Shown: positions 1-7,217 of the stretch, one piece after another
How the letters are laid out: each line of letters starts with the position of its first letter
How positions within the stretch are numbered: position 1 is the first letter of the stretch
NCBI RefSeq assembly: GCF_014495685.1
Contig: NZ_JACTVI010000066.1
Coordinates: 1-46,846 of the forward strand
DNA length: 46,846 nt
Source of the DNA: Streptomyces sp. TRM68367
GTDB lineage: Bacteria; Actinomycetota; Actinomycetes; Streptomycetales; Streptomycetaceae
Direction: 5' to 3'
Notes under the pieces: model-generated
What the model saw: the letters and a program-made list of their open reading frames with translations, nothing else
Told to the model about the DNA's origin: nothing
Databases searched by the model: none
Position numbers and translations under genes: made by a program

Positions 1-263
1 TCACTCGCCGACTACCTCGCTAAACTCGCCCTCCGACCGCAAAACAAGCCAGTTACTTAAGATCGTAATTTTCGGCGCAGGATACTAGGATGCCTGAGTC
101 CATGAAGCTAAGCAGCGGCCAGCTTGGATGGTGTCCCGCCACTACGCCCTCGGACCGGTCGCGTACTCATCGGTACCAGTCCCGCCACGTCCTCTCGCAC
201 GAGTCGCACTGAAAGCGGCGTACCCGCACCAGCAGGGTCGTGGGGCGGTGCACCGAGGTAAGA
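1..263. other. Left edge, no gene called
   Basis: The first 60 bases are noticeably AT-richer than the rest of the window. A short minus-strand reading frame ends at 1-3 but has an upstream stop near 83 and no convincing start, so I do not call it. I see no tRNA, repeat or clear promoter here. Confidence 0.4.
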
Positions 264-839
264 TCACTCCGTTGATCTGGGGTTTTTGCGCTGGTTGGCA
301 TTGAAGCGCGCTTTCTTCTGACGATTCCCGCACGTGTTCATGTCACACCATTTGCGAGTGCGACTTTGGCTGGTGTCGAAGAAGGCGGCTTGGCAGGTTG
401 GTGATGCACACAAGGCCAATTTTCCGTCTCGTTCGCCTGCGATGATGCTGATCGCGTCCGCGGCGATCACGCTGAGGGCATCTTCCACGCAGGAAGCCGA
501 GCTGAGCCGCCAGCGCCGCTTGCCCTCGGGCGTCAGGATCGCTGCGGCCCGACCCTGAGCGCTGCAGTCATTGATGACTTGGACAGCAGATGCAGGGAGA
601 GCTTCCTGGATCGCGGCCGCTGTCGCGACGGCGTGAATCGACTCCCTCAGTTCCCGAGCGAGGTCGAGCTGGGCAGTGGTGCAGGAGTCCACGGCGAGGC
701 CGTTCACTGCCAGCCAGTCGACGAGTCGGTGCGGCGTGGGAATGCGCTCCACAGTGTTGCCATGACGCTCCGACAGGGTCCCCGTGAAGCTGGTCGCCAG
801 CACGTTGCCAAGGCGGAAGTCAGGGAACGCAGCACGCAT
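264..839 (-). CDS. ABATE/CGNR zinc-finger putative transcriptional regulator
   Basis: Predicted 191-residue DNA-binding regulator. The N-terminal ~130 residues resemble the stress-linked ABATE domain found with CGNR proteins. The C-terminus shows the CGNR zinc-finger pattern: C144 and C149 (CASPTC), then W-C165, then C170 in TCGNR, followed by a basic tail. Spacing and length fit the family. It is divergent from the epoxide hydrolase at 943, and the gap between them carries three phased TAGCCGGTT repeats, so it may control itself and the hydrolase. That regulatory link is inference. It lies in an accessory patch next to transposase debris, which suggests acquisition by transfer. Confidence 0.8.
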   Translation of the reverse strand: MRAAFPDFRLGNVLATSFTGTLSERHGNTVERIPTPHRLVDWLAVNGLAVDSCTTAQLDLARELRESIHAVATAAAIQEALPASAVQVINDCSAQGRAAAILTPEGKRRWRLSSASCVEDALSVIAADAISIIAGERDGKLALCASPTCQAAFFDTSQSRTRKWCDMNTCGNRQKKARFNANQRKNPRSTE

Positions 840-847
840 GGAACCAC

Positions 848-921
848 CTTAGCCGGTTGCAGCGTCGCTCGGAGAACTGCTAGAACCGTCTTAGCCGGTT
901 CGCGATAGGTCGTAGCCGGTT
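848..921. promoter_or_regulatory. Three phased direct repeats, putative operator
   Basis: The divergent gap contains CTTAGCCGGTT at 848-858, an identical copy at 890-900, and CGTAGCCGGTT at 911-921. Start-to-start spacings are 42 and 21 bp, multiples of two helical turns, so all copies face the same side of the DNA. The array lies between the CGNR gene start (839) and the hydrolase start (943). Binding by the CGNR protein is inferred from position only. Confidence 0.55.
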
Positions 922-942
922 CCACGATGGCCAGGAGGTCTC

Positions 943-2115
943 ATGCCCCGTCCAACCAGCGACGTGCAAGCCTTTGAAGCCCAGGCGACTGACGCTGACC
1001 TCGGCGATCTGCGCGCGCGACTGGCCGCGGCGCGGCTACCGGAGGCTGAGACGGTCTATCGCGCCGCGCCCGACCCTCGCCGATGGGAACAGGGCGTTCC
1101 TCTCGCCGACCTCGTCGATGTCGTGAACTACTGGCGCACCGGGTACAACTGGCGGTCGTTCGAAGAGCGCCTCAACCGGATCGGCCAGTTCCGCACGACC
1201 ATTGATGATCTGGGAATCCACTTCCTGCACCGCCGATCCGCGCGCGCAGATGCCACTCCTCTGATCTTGACGCACGGCTGGCCAGACAGCATTGCTCGGT
1301 TCATCGATGTAGTAGACGAGCTGGCAGATCCGAAAGATGCAGACGCGCCGGCGTTCCACGTCGTGGTCCCGTCGCTACCAGGCTTTGGTTACAGCGACAA
1401 GCCGGCCACCACCGGGTGGGGAACCGAAAAGATCGCGGCCGCATGGGTGGAACTGATGGGAAGGCTCGGCTACAGCAAGTTCGCAGCCCACGGCGGCGAC
1501 TGGGGAGGGAACATCACCACGGTTCTCGGCGGCAGGTTCCCGGCGCACGTTCTCGGCATCCACACAACGTTCGCGGAGGGACCGCCCGGGTTGACAACGG
1601 ACGGGCTGACGGCGGTCGAGCGCAAGTGGACCGAGGAAACCCGCGATTTCTGGCGCCACCGCGCGGCGTACGCGAAGCAGCAGGCGACCCGACCGCAGAC
1701 CATCGGCTACTCGCTCGTCGACTCACCGGTCGGGCTTCTTGCCTGGATCCTTGACAAGTTCGCCGAGTGGTCAGATACCGAAGACAGCCCGTTCGAGACG
1801 ATTTCCAGAGACCGCGTTCTTGACGACGTCACCCTGTATTGGCTGACGCGGACCGGCGCATCGGCGGCCCGCATCTACTACGAAAGCCACAACTCGCTGG
1901 ACCCCGAACTTCGGGTCGACGTCCCGTCAGCACTCACTATGTATCCCCGCGACGTCGAGAAGTGTCCGCGCCCCTGGGCACAGGAGCGGTACCGGCACAT
2001 CGTCCGATGGAGGTCCCCCGAAACCGGGGGACATTTCCCGTCGCTGGAGGTTCCCGAGTATTTCGTCAAAGATCTGCAAGAAGGCCTCGCCGCAGTGCTG
2101 GCCGCTAATCGGTGA
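943..2115 (+). CDS. Epoxide hydrolase, EHN-type alpha/beta hydrolase
   Basis: Predicted 390-residue hydrolase that opens epoxides to diols. The N-terminal ~110 residues match the epoxide hydrolase N-terminal (EHN) region, followed by an alpha/beta-hydrolase core. Visible motifs are the oxyanion HGWP at 111-114, the nucleophile Asp186 in GGDWGG, and a C-terminal GGHF carrying the likely catalytic His near 364. Length is normal for the family. The ATG is preceded by AGGAGG at 933-938. The stop codon lies within a few bases of an ISL3 transposase remnant, so the downstream DNA was rearranged, though the protein itself looks complete. The natural substrate cannot be read from the sequence. Confidence 0.85.
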   Translation: MPRPTSDVQAFEAQATDADLGDLRARLAAARLPEAETVYRAAPDPRRWEQGVPLADLVDVVNYWRTGYNWRSFEERLNRIGQFRTTIDDLGIHFLHRRSARADATPLILTHGWPDSIARFIDVVDELADPKDADAPAFHVVVPSLPGFGYSDKPATTGWGTEKIAAAWVELMGRLGYSKFAAHGGDWGGNITTVLGGRFPAHVLGIHTTFAEGPPGLTTDGLTAVERKWTEETRDFWRHRAAYAKQQATRPQTIGYSLVDSPVGLLAWILDKFAEWSDTEDSPFETISRDRVLDDVTLYWLTRTGASAARIYYESHNSLDPELRVDVPSALTMYPRDVEKCPRPWAQERYRHIVRWRSPETGGHFPSLEVPEYFVKDLQEGLAAVLAANR

Positions 2116-2120
2116 ACGCG

Positions 2121-2247
2121 GCTCGGCGACCCGGCACTCGATCACCGCCTGACCCGGCTCAAGGCGTTGCCCAACGGCTTCCAGACCGAGTTCATCGAGA
2201 CGGCAGAACGTGGTCGGACAGGGCGCGGCGAAGATGGCGTGGAGCAT
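2121..2247 (-). pseudogene. ISL3-family transposase remnant (N-terminus only)
   Basis: The minus strand encodes about 43 residues beginning MLHAIFAAPCPTTFCRLDEL and continuing GLEAVGQRLEP and ECRVAEP. I recognise this as the usual start of actinobacterial ISL3-type transposases, just before their CxxC zinc-ribbon. The similarity stops at about 2121, next to the hydrolase stop codon, and the zinc-ribbon, DDE core and C-terminus are absent. No inverted repeats were found. It is a scar of an insertion sequence. Confidence 0.55.
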
Positions 2248-2440
2248 GTCGAGGTCTTTCGGATGGGCGAACCCGACGAACGTCGAGGAAGTTTTTATGT
2301 CCTCCCAGTGGTTGCCGACCCATTGGCCCCACGCTGGAGCTCGGTTGCCGAAGATGCCGTCTTTCTTGCGACGTTCGGCTTCTGCGGCCTTGGCTCGGGC
2401 GATGGCCTGGGCCTTGGCTCGTGCTTCGGCCTGCGCTATG
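2248..2440 (-). pseudogene. Unidentified protein fragment upstream of transposase scar
   Basis: In the same minus frame, the ~65 residues before the transposase fragment form an Ala/Arg/Lys-rich coiled stretch (ARAKAQAIARAKAAEAERRK) followed by DGIFGN and a Trp-rich stretch WGQWVGNHWEDI. The pattern recalls linker regions of large actinobacterial RHS or HINT-type secreted proteins, but I cannot identify it. It may be part of a host gene interrupted by the element. No start codon with a ribosome site supports an intact gene. Confidence 0.25.
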
Positions 2441-2446
2441 GCTCCG

Positions 2447-2660
2447 GCGACGGCACCGTCACCGACGCCTCCGGTACGGCCAGCAGCGTCCCCTGGAGCG
2501 GAGTCACTCACCGGGGTGACTGGACCGGAGACGGCTACGAGGACCTCATCGCCCCGCGCGACGACACCACGGCGTACACCGACCGGCTGTGGTCCACCCC
2601 AACAATGGTTACGGCTTGGCCTGCGGTGACTGCCGCTCGTCGCGGCCTCCCCTGCATCGC
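2447..2660 (+). pseudogene. FG-GAP/VCBS repeat protein fragment, frameshifted
   Basis: The plus strand encodes GDWTGDGYEDLIA, the calcium-binding DxxGDGxxDL core of an FG-GAP/VCBS repeat. After DRLW the match changes frame and continues as HPNNGYGLACGDCRSSR, so a single-base slip has occurred near 2592. No start, signal peptide or flanking repeats are present. It is a decayed piece of a secreted repeat protein, brought next to the transposase scar by rearrangement. Confidence 0.5.
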
Positions 2661-2777
2661 TGCACGCGGGGGAGCCCCCTTACTGCCCACGTGTCCTGAC
2701 GAGCTTGAGTTCCTTCCCTCTCAACGCTCGCATGGTGGACTCCGCGCCCCCGCGCCGGGACCGCCCGGTAGGCTGAT

Positions 2778-2895
2778 CGCGGGCCGTGACTGGCGTGCTG
2801 GGATGGGAGCGACCATCGGGGAGCGGCCCCTGGACCCTCTGTCCAGCGACGCCGGGCCTCGCGTCCGGCACCGAGTGCCGTGCGCCTGGGCCGTA
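2778..2895 (+). promoter_or_regulatory. ZTP (pfl) riboswitch upstream of glyA
   Basis: The leader matches the conserved parts of the pfl/ZTP aptamer. It has GGGCCGTGACTGGCG at 2781-2795, a hairpin GATGGGAGCGACCATC at 2802-2817, GGGGAGCGGCCC at 2818-2829 pairing back to the 5' GGGCCGT strand, and after a variable linker the 3' element CGCCTGGGC at 2883-2891. This class senses ZMP/ZTP, which accumulates when 10-formyl-tetrahydrofolate is low, and often precedes glyA. Here it ends about 40 bases before the glyA ATG, with the ribosome site at 2920-2924. Assignment is by eye from the consensus. Confidence 0.85.
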
Positions 2896-2933
2896 CCGTG
2901 AACGCTGAACGCAACGTCCGGAGGTCCGTTTCC

Positions 2934-4382
2934 ATGTCAGCCGAGCCCCTGTCCACCGCTTCCACCGCCTACCGTGCCGCCCTCGACGTGATCCGCGCCG
3001 TCGAGCCGCGCGTGGCCGACGCCATCGGCCAGGAGGTCGCCGACCAGCGCGAGATGCTCAAGCTGATCGCCTCCGAGAACTACGCCTCCCCGGCCACGCT
3101 CCTGGCCATGGGCAACTGGTTCAGCGACAAGTACGCCGAGGGCACCATCGGCCGCCGCTTCTACGCCGGCTGCCGCAACGTCGACACCGTCGAGTCGCTG
3201 GCCGCGGAGCACGCCAAGGAGCTCTTCGGCGCCCGCCACGCCTACGTCCAGCCGCACTCCGGCATCGACGCCAACCTCGTCGCCTTCTGGTCCGTCCTCG
3301 CCCAGCGCGTCGAGGCCCCCGCCCTGGAGAAGGCCGGTGTCCGCCAGGTCAACGACCTCTCCGAGGCCGACTGGGCCGAGCTGCGCCGCGCCTTCGGCAA
3401 CCAGCGGATGCTCGGCATGTCCCTGGACGCCGGCGGCCACCTCACCCACGGCTTCCGCCCGAACATCTCCGGCAAGATGTTCGACCAGCGCTCCTACGGC
3501 ACCGACCCGGCCACGGGCCTGATCGACTACGAGGCCCTGCGCGCCTCCGCCCGCGAGTTCAAGCCGCTGATCATCGTCGCCGGCTACTCGGCGTACCCCC
3601 GTCTGGTGAACTTCCGGATCATGCGCGAGATTGCCGACGAGGTCGGGGCGACCTTGATGGTGGACATGGCGCACTTCGCCGGCCTGGTGGCCGGCAAGGT
3701 CCTCACCGGCGACTTCGACCCGGTCCCGCACGCCCAGATCGTCACGACCACCACCCACAAGTCGCTGCGCGGCCCGCGCGGCGGCATGGTCCTGTGCGAC
3801 GACTCCCTCAAGGACCAGGTCGACCGCGGCTGCCCGATGGTCCTCGGCGGTCCCCTCCCGCACGTCATGGCCGCCAAGGCCGTCGCCCTGGCCGAGGCCC
3901 GGCAGCCCGCCTTCCAGGACTACGCCCAGCGCATCGTCGACAACTCCCGTGCCCTCGCCGAGGGCCTGACGCGCCGCGGCGCCACCCTGGTCACCGGCGG
4001 CACCGACAACCACCTCAACCTGATCGACGTCGCCACCTCCTACGGCCTCACCGGCCGCCAGGCCGAGGCCGCCCTGCTGGACTCCGGCATCGTCACCAAC
4101 CGCAACGCCATCCCGGCCGACCCCAACGGCGCCTGGTACACCTCCGGCATCCGCATCGGCACCCCCGCCCTGACCACCCGGGGCCTGGGCACCGCCGAGA
4201 TGGACGAGATCGCCGCCCTCATCGACCGCGTCCTGACCACCGCCGAGCCCGGCACCACCAGCAAGGGCACCAAGTCCAAGGCCCAGCACGTCCTGGATGC
4301 GAAGATCGCCGACGAGATCGCCCACCGCGCCACCGACCTCCTCCAGGGCTTCCCGCTCTACCCGGAGATCGACCTGGGCTGA
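2934..4382 (+). CDS. glyA: Serine hydroxymethyltransferase
   Basis: PLP enzyme that interconverts serine plus tetrahydrofolate with glycine plus 5,10-methylene-tetrahydrofolate, supplying one-carbon units in the cytoplasm. The PLP-lysine motif TTTTHKSLRGPRGG places the Schiff-base lysine at 276. Other family signatures are LIASENY (44-50), GRRFYAGC and VDMAHFAG. At 482 residues it is longer than the ~420 usual for GlyA, mainly through an insertion around 121-160 before the GMSLDAGGHLTHG motif. The ATG at 2934 is chosen because GGAGG lies at 2920-2924; an upstream in-frame start at 2880 would lie inside the riboswitch. It is controlled by the ZTP riboswitch and ends at a hairpin at 4426-4458. 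Confidence 0.96.
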   Translation: MSAEPLSTASTAYRAALDVIRAVEPRVADAIGQEVADQREMLKLIASENYASPATLLAMGNWFSDKYAEGTIGRRFYAGCRNVDTVESLAAEHAKELFGARHAYVQPHSGIDANLVAFWSVLAQRVEAPALEKAGVRQVNDLSEADWAELRRAFGNQRMLGMSLDAGGHLTHGFRPNISGKMFDQRSYGTDPATGLIDYEALRASAREFKPLIIVAGYSAYPRLVNFRIMREIADEVGATLMVDMAHFAGLVAGKVLTGDFDPVPHAQIVTTTTHKSLRGPRGGMVLCDDSLKDQVDRGCPMVLGGPLPHVMAAKAVALAEARQPAFQDYAQRIVDNSRALAEGLTRRGATLVTGGTDNHLNLIDVATSYGLTGRQAEAALLDSGIVTNRNAIPADPNGAWYTSGIRIGTPALTTRGLGTAEMDEIAALIDRVLTTAEPGTTSKGTKSKAQHVLDAKIADEIAHRATDLLQGFPLYPEIDLG

Positions 4383-4425
4383 CGCTCCCCTCGCCGAGCG
4401 GGCCTACGGCCCGATCAGTTCCTGC

Positions 4426-4458
4426 CGTGGCGGCCCGGTTCCTCGTCGGGCCGCCACG
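4426..4458 (+). terminator. glyA terminator hairpin
   Basis: Perfect 12-bp stem CGTGGCGGCCCG (4426-4437) and CGGGCCGCCACG (4447-4458) with a 9-base loop. There is no U-tract, as is common in Streptomyces. It lies 44 bases after the glyA stop and well before trpS. Confidence 0.75.
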
Positions 4459-4569
4459 CGCAGGAGGCCCTGGCTCCGAGAGCAGCCGAACCCCTGTTAC
4501 ACCGCCGGAGACGGATCGGTTCCCACCTGTTTCCGACTCGTTCCGGAGCGGTCCGGGGGACCTGAGAGA

Positions 4570-5646
4570 ATGGGCAGCATGGCCTCTGACCGCCCACCCG
4601 TCGCCCACCACCGCCCTCAGGGGAATGGCTCCGCCATGCAGCGTCGTCCGCGCGTGCTCTCCGGCATCCAGCCCACCGCCGGCTCGTTCCACCTCGGCAA
4701 CTACCTCGGCGCCGTCCGCCAGTGGGTGGCCCTGCAGGAGACCCACGACGCGTTCTACATGGTCGTCGACCTGCACGCGATCACGCTGCCGCAGGACCCG
4801 ACGGACCTGCGCGCCAACACCCGCCTGGCCGCCGCCCAGCTGCTGGCCGCCGGCCTCGACCCGGAGCGCTGCACGCTCTTCGTCCAGAGCCACGTCCCCG
4901 AGCACGCCCAGCTCGCCTGGGTCATGAACTGCCTCACCGGCTTCGGCGAGGCCTCCCGCATGACCCAGTTCAAGGACAAGTCCGCCAAGCAGGGTGCGGA
5001 CCGGGCCTCCGTCGGCCTGTTCACGTACCCGATCCTCCAGGTCGCGGACATCCTGCTCTACCAGGCCAACGAGGTCCCGGTGGGCGAGGACCAGCGCCAG
5101 CACATCGAGCTGACCCGCGACCTCGCCGAGCGCTTCAACGGCCGCTTCGGCCAGACCTTCACCGTCCCGAAGCCGTACATCCTCAGGGAGACGGCGAAGA
5201 TCTACGACCTCCAGGACCCGTCGATCAAGATGAGCAAGTCGGCGTCCACGCCGAAGGGCCTCATCAACCTCCTCGACGATCCCAAGGCCACCGCGAAGAA
5301 GGTCAAGAGCGCGGTCACCGACACCGAGACCGTCATCCGCTACGACGTCGAGAACAAGCCCGGCGTCAGCAACCTGCTCACCATCTACTCCACCCTCACC
5401 GGGGCAGGTGTCGCCGAGCTGGAGCAGAAGTACGACGGCAAGGGCTACGGTGCGCTCAAGACGGACCTCGCCGAGGTCATGGTCGAGTTCGTGACGCCCT
5501 TCCGGGAGCGCACCCAGCAGTACCTGGACGACCCGGAGACGCTGGACTCGATCCTGGCCAAGGGCGCGGAGAAGGCGCGTGCCGTCGCCGCGGAGACCCT
5601 CTCCCAGGCGTACGAGAGGGTGGGCTTCCTGCCCGCCAAGCACTGA
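4570..5646 (+). CDS. trpS: Tryptophanyl-tRNA synthetase
   Basis: Class I aminoacyl-tRNA synthetase that charges tRNA-Trp with tryptophan. It has the Rossmann HIGH-type motif HLGN (41-44) and the KMSKS loop (220-224), and about 358 residues, as expected. Start choice is uncertain. The ATG at 4570 has GGGGGA nine bases upstream. ATG 4579 (MASDRP) is the start I associate with Streptomyces homologues, and ATG 4636 is also possible. The N-terminus has about 17 extra residues (PPVAHHRPQGNGSAMQR) before the conserved PRVLSGIQPTAGSFH. Streptomyces often carry two TrpRS genes; this one sits in the conserved position near glyA rather than with an indolmycin-resistance context. No T-box leader is visible. 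Confidence 0.95.
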   Translation: MGSMASDRPPVAHHRPQGNGSAMQRRPRVLSGIQPTAGSFHLGNYLGAVRQWVALQETHDAFYMVVDLHAITLPQDPTDLRANTRLAAAQLLAAGLDPERCTLFVQSHVPEHAQLAWVMNCLTGFGEASRMTQFKDKSAKQGADRASVGLFTYPILQVADILLYQANEVPVGEDQRQHIELTRDLAERFNGRFGQTFTVPKPYILRETAKIYDLQDPSIKMSKSASTPKGLINLLDDPKATAKKVKSAVTDTETVIRYDVENKPGVSNLLTIYSTLTGAGVAELEQKYDGKGYGALKTDLAEVMVEFVTPFRERTQQYLDDPETLDSILAKGAEKARAVAAETLSQAYERVGFLPAKH

Positions 5647-5817
5647 CCCCGGGCCACGGCGACGGGCCGTACCACCACACAGCGCTGCACATCACTCCGG
5701 TTGCGCCTGCCCGCAGCAGGGCCGTGGCCGTACAGTCGATAACCGGGTGGCCGCAACCGCGGCCACTCCTGATCACCAACCGGACGAGCTTCACCAACTG
5801 AAACGACAGGAGACGAC

Positions 5818-6396
5818 GTGGGGACCGTAACGATCGGTGTCTCGATCGCGGTCCCGGAGCCTCACGGCAGCGAGCTCCAGCAGCTGCGCGCGGGCTTCGG
5901 CGACGCCGCGGCACACGGCATCCCCACCCACGTCACCCTGCTGCCACCGACCGAGCTCGACGACGCGGCGCTGGCGGCCGTCGAGGCGCACCTGACCGAG
6001 GTGGCCGCGGCCGGCCGGCCGTTCCCGATGCGGCTGCGCGGCAGCGGCACCTTCCGGCCGCTGTCGCCGGTGGTTTTCGTGCAGGTCGTCGAGGGCGCCG
6101 AGGCCTGCACCTGGCTGCAGAAGGAGGTCCGCGACGCCTCCGGGCCCGTCGCACGCGAACTGCAGTTCCCCTACCACCCGCACGTCACCGTGGCGCACGG
6201 CATCGACGAGGCGGCGATGGACCGCGCGTACGAGGAGCTCGCCGACTACGAGGCGGACTGGTCCTGCACCGGCTTCGCCCTCTACGAGCAGGGTGCTGAC
6301 GGAGTGTGGCGCAAGCTGCGGGAGTTCCCGTTCGGCAGCGCGGTGGTGCCGCCGCAGGCGGGGCATGCGGAGCGCGGGTCGCTGCCGGCGCGGTGA
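5818..6396 (+). CDS. 2H phosphoesterase, 2'-5' RNA ligase (LigT/ThpR) family
   Basis: A 192-residue cytoplasmic protein of the 2H phosphoesterase superfamily. The two signature HxT motifs are present: HVT at 38-40 and HVT at 122-124. Family members act on 2',3'-cyclic or 2'-5' phosphodiester RNA ends, but the cellular substrate of this one is unknown. The GTG start has AGGAG at 5808-5812. It follows trpS in the same direction after 171 bp and is convergent with the SDR gene, ending 16 bp from it. The last ~20 residues are proline- and alanine-rich and probably not part of the fold. Confidence 0.85.
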   Translation: MGTVTIGVSIAVPEPHGSELQQLRAGFGDAAAHGIPTHVTLLPPTELDDAALAAVEAHLTEVAAAGRPFPMRLRGSGTFRPLSPVVFVQVVEGAEACTWLQKEVRDASGPVARELQFPYHPHVTVAHGIDEAAMDRAYEELADYEADWSCTGFALYEQGADGVWRKLREFPFGSAVVPPQAGHAERGSLPAR

Positions 6397-6412
6397 GCGC
6401 ACGCCCCGGTGA

Positions 6413-7168
6413 TCACAGGGGCAGCCGCCGGAACACCCCTCGCGGCAGGTGCCGCAGCGCCGACATCACCATGCGCAGCGCGCCGGGCACCCACACGGTC
6501 TCCGAGCGGCGGCGCAGGCCCAGTTCGACGGCCGTGGCGACCGCTTCCGGGGTCGTGGCGAAGGGGGATCCGTCCAGGCCGGCGGTCATCTTGGAGCGGA
6601 CGAAGCCGGGGCGTACGACCATGACGTGGACGCCGGTGCCGTGCAGTGCGTCGCCCAGGCCCTGGGCGAAGGCGTCCAGGCCGGCCTTGCTGGAGCCGTA
6701 GATGAAGTCGGCGCGGCGGGCCCGCTCGCCGGCGACGGAGGACAGCACGACCAGGGAGCCGTGGCCCTGGGACTGGAGCGCGCGGGCGCAGACCAGGCCC
6801 GCCGAAACCGCGCCGGTGTAGTTGGTCTGCGCGACCCGTACGGCGGCCTGCGGCTCCCGCTCGTCGTGGGCCTGGTCGCCGAGGATGCCGAAGGCGAGCA
6901 GCACCATGTCGATGTCGCCCTCCGCGAAGACCTTGCCGAGCACCGCCTCGTGGGACGCGGCGTCGAGGGCGTCGAAGGCGACGGTGTGCACCTCGGCGCC
7001 CAGTCCGCGCAGGTGCCCGGCCGCCTCGTCCAGGGCGGGGGAGGGGCGGCCCGCGAGCCAGACGGTGCGGGTGCGGCGCGCGATCAGGCGGCGCGTGGTG
7101 GCCAGCGCGATCTCGGACGTACCGCCGAGGACGAGCAGGGACTGGGGGAGGCCGAAGGCGTCCTTCAC
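6413..7168 (-). CDS. SDR oxidoreductase, DprE2-like
   Basis: Short-chain dehydrogenase/reductase of about 251 residues. It has a Rossmann nucleotide motif GGTSEIA (15-21), an active-site serine at 143/144 and the catalytic Y157-x3-K161 (YGSSK). The GTSEIA motif and its pairing with a DprE1-like oxidase match decaprenylphosphoryl-2-keto-ribose reductase, the second half of the mycobacterial epimerase making decaprenyl-phospho-arabinose. Streptomyces lack arabinogalactan, so the true substrate is uncertain; a polyprenyl-phospho-sugar is the best guess. The GTG at 7168 is chosen because AAGGAG sits six bases upstream; a start at 7195 has no ribosome site. It lies 49 bp after the oxidase gene, probably in one operon. 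Confidence 0.85.
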   Translation of the reverse strand: MKDAFGLPQSLLVLGGTSEIALATTRRLIARRTRTVWLAGRPSPALDEAAGHLRGLGAEVHTVAFDALDAASHEAVLGKVFAEGDIDMVLLAFGILGDQAHDEREPQAAVRVAQTNYTGAVSAGLVCARALQSQGHGSLVVLSSVAGERARRADFIYGSSKAGLDAFAQGLGDALHGTGVHVMVVRPGFVRSKMTAGLDGSPFATTPEAVATAVELGLRRRSETVWVPGALRMVMSALRHLPRGVFRRLPL

Positions 7169-7217
7169 GACAGCTCCTTGAGGGTGGGGCGACAAGGTCT
7201 GGAGTCCGAGGTCACCG

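Noticed and set aside
2937..4325. 462-codon minus-strand frame antisense to glyA
   Set aside because: Gly/Val/Asp-rich composition and lack of a domain show it is a codon-bias shadow of glyA.
4219..5643. 474-codon minus-strand frame antisense to trpS
   Set aside because: No recognisable domain and strict shadowing of trpS third-position bias.
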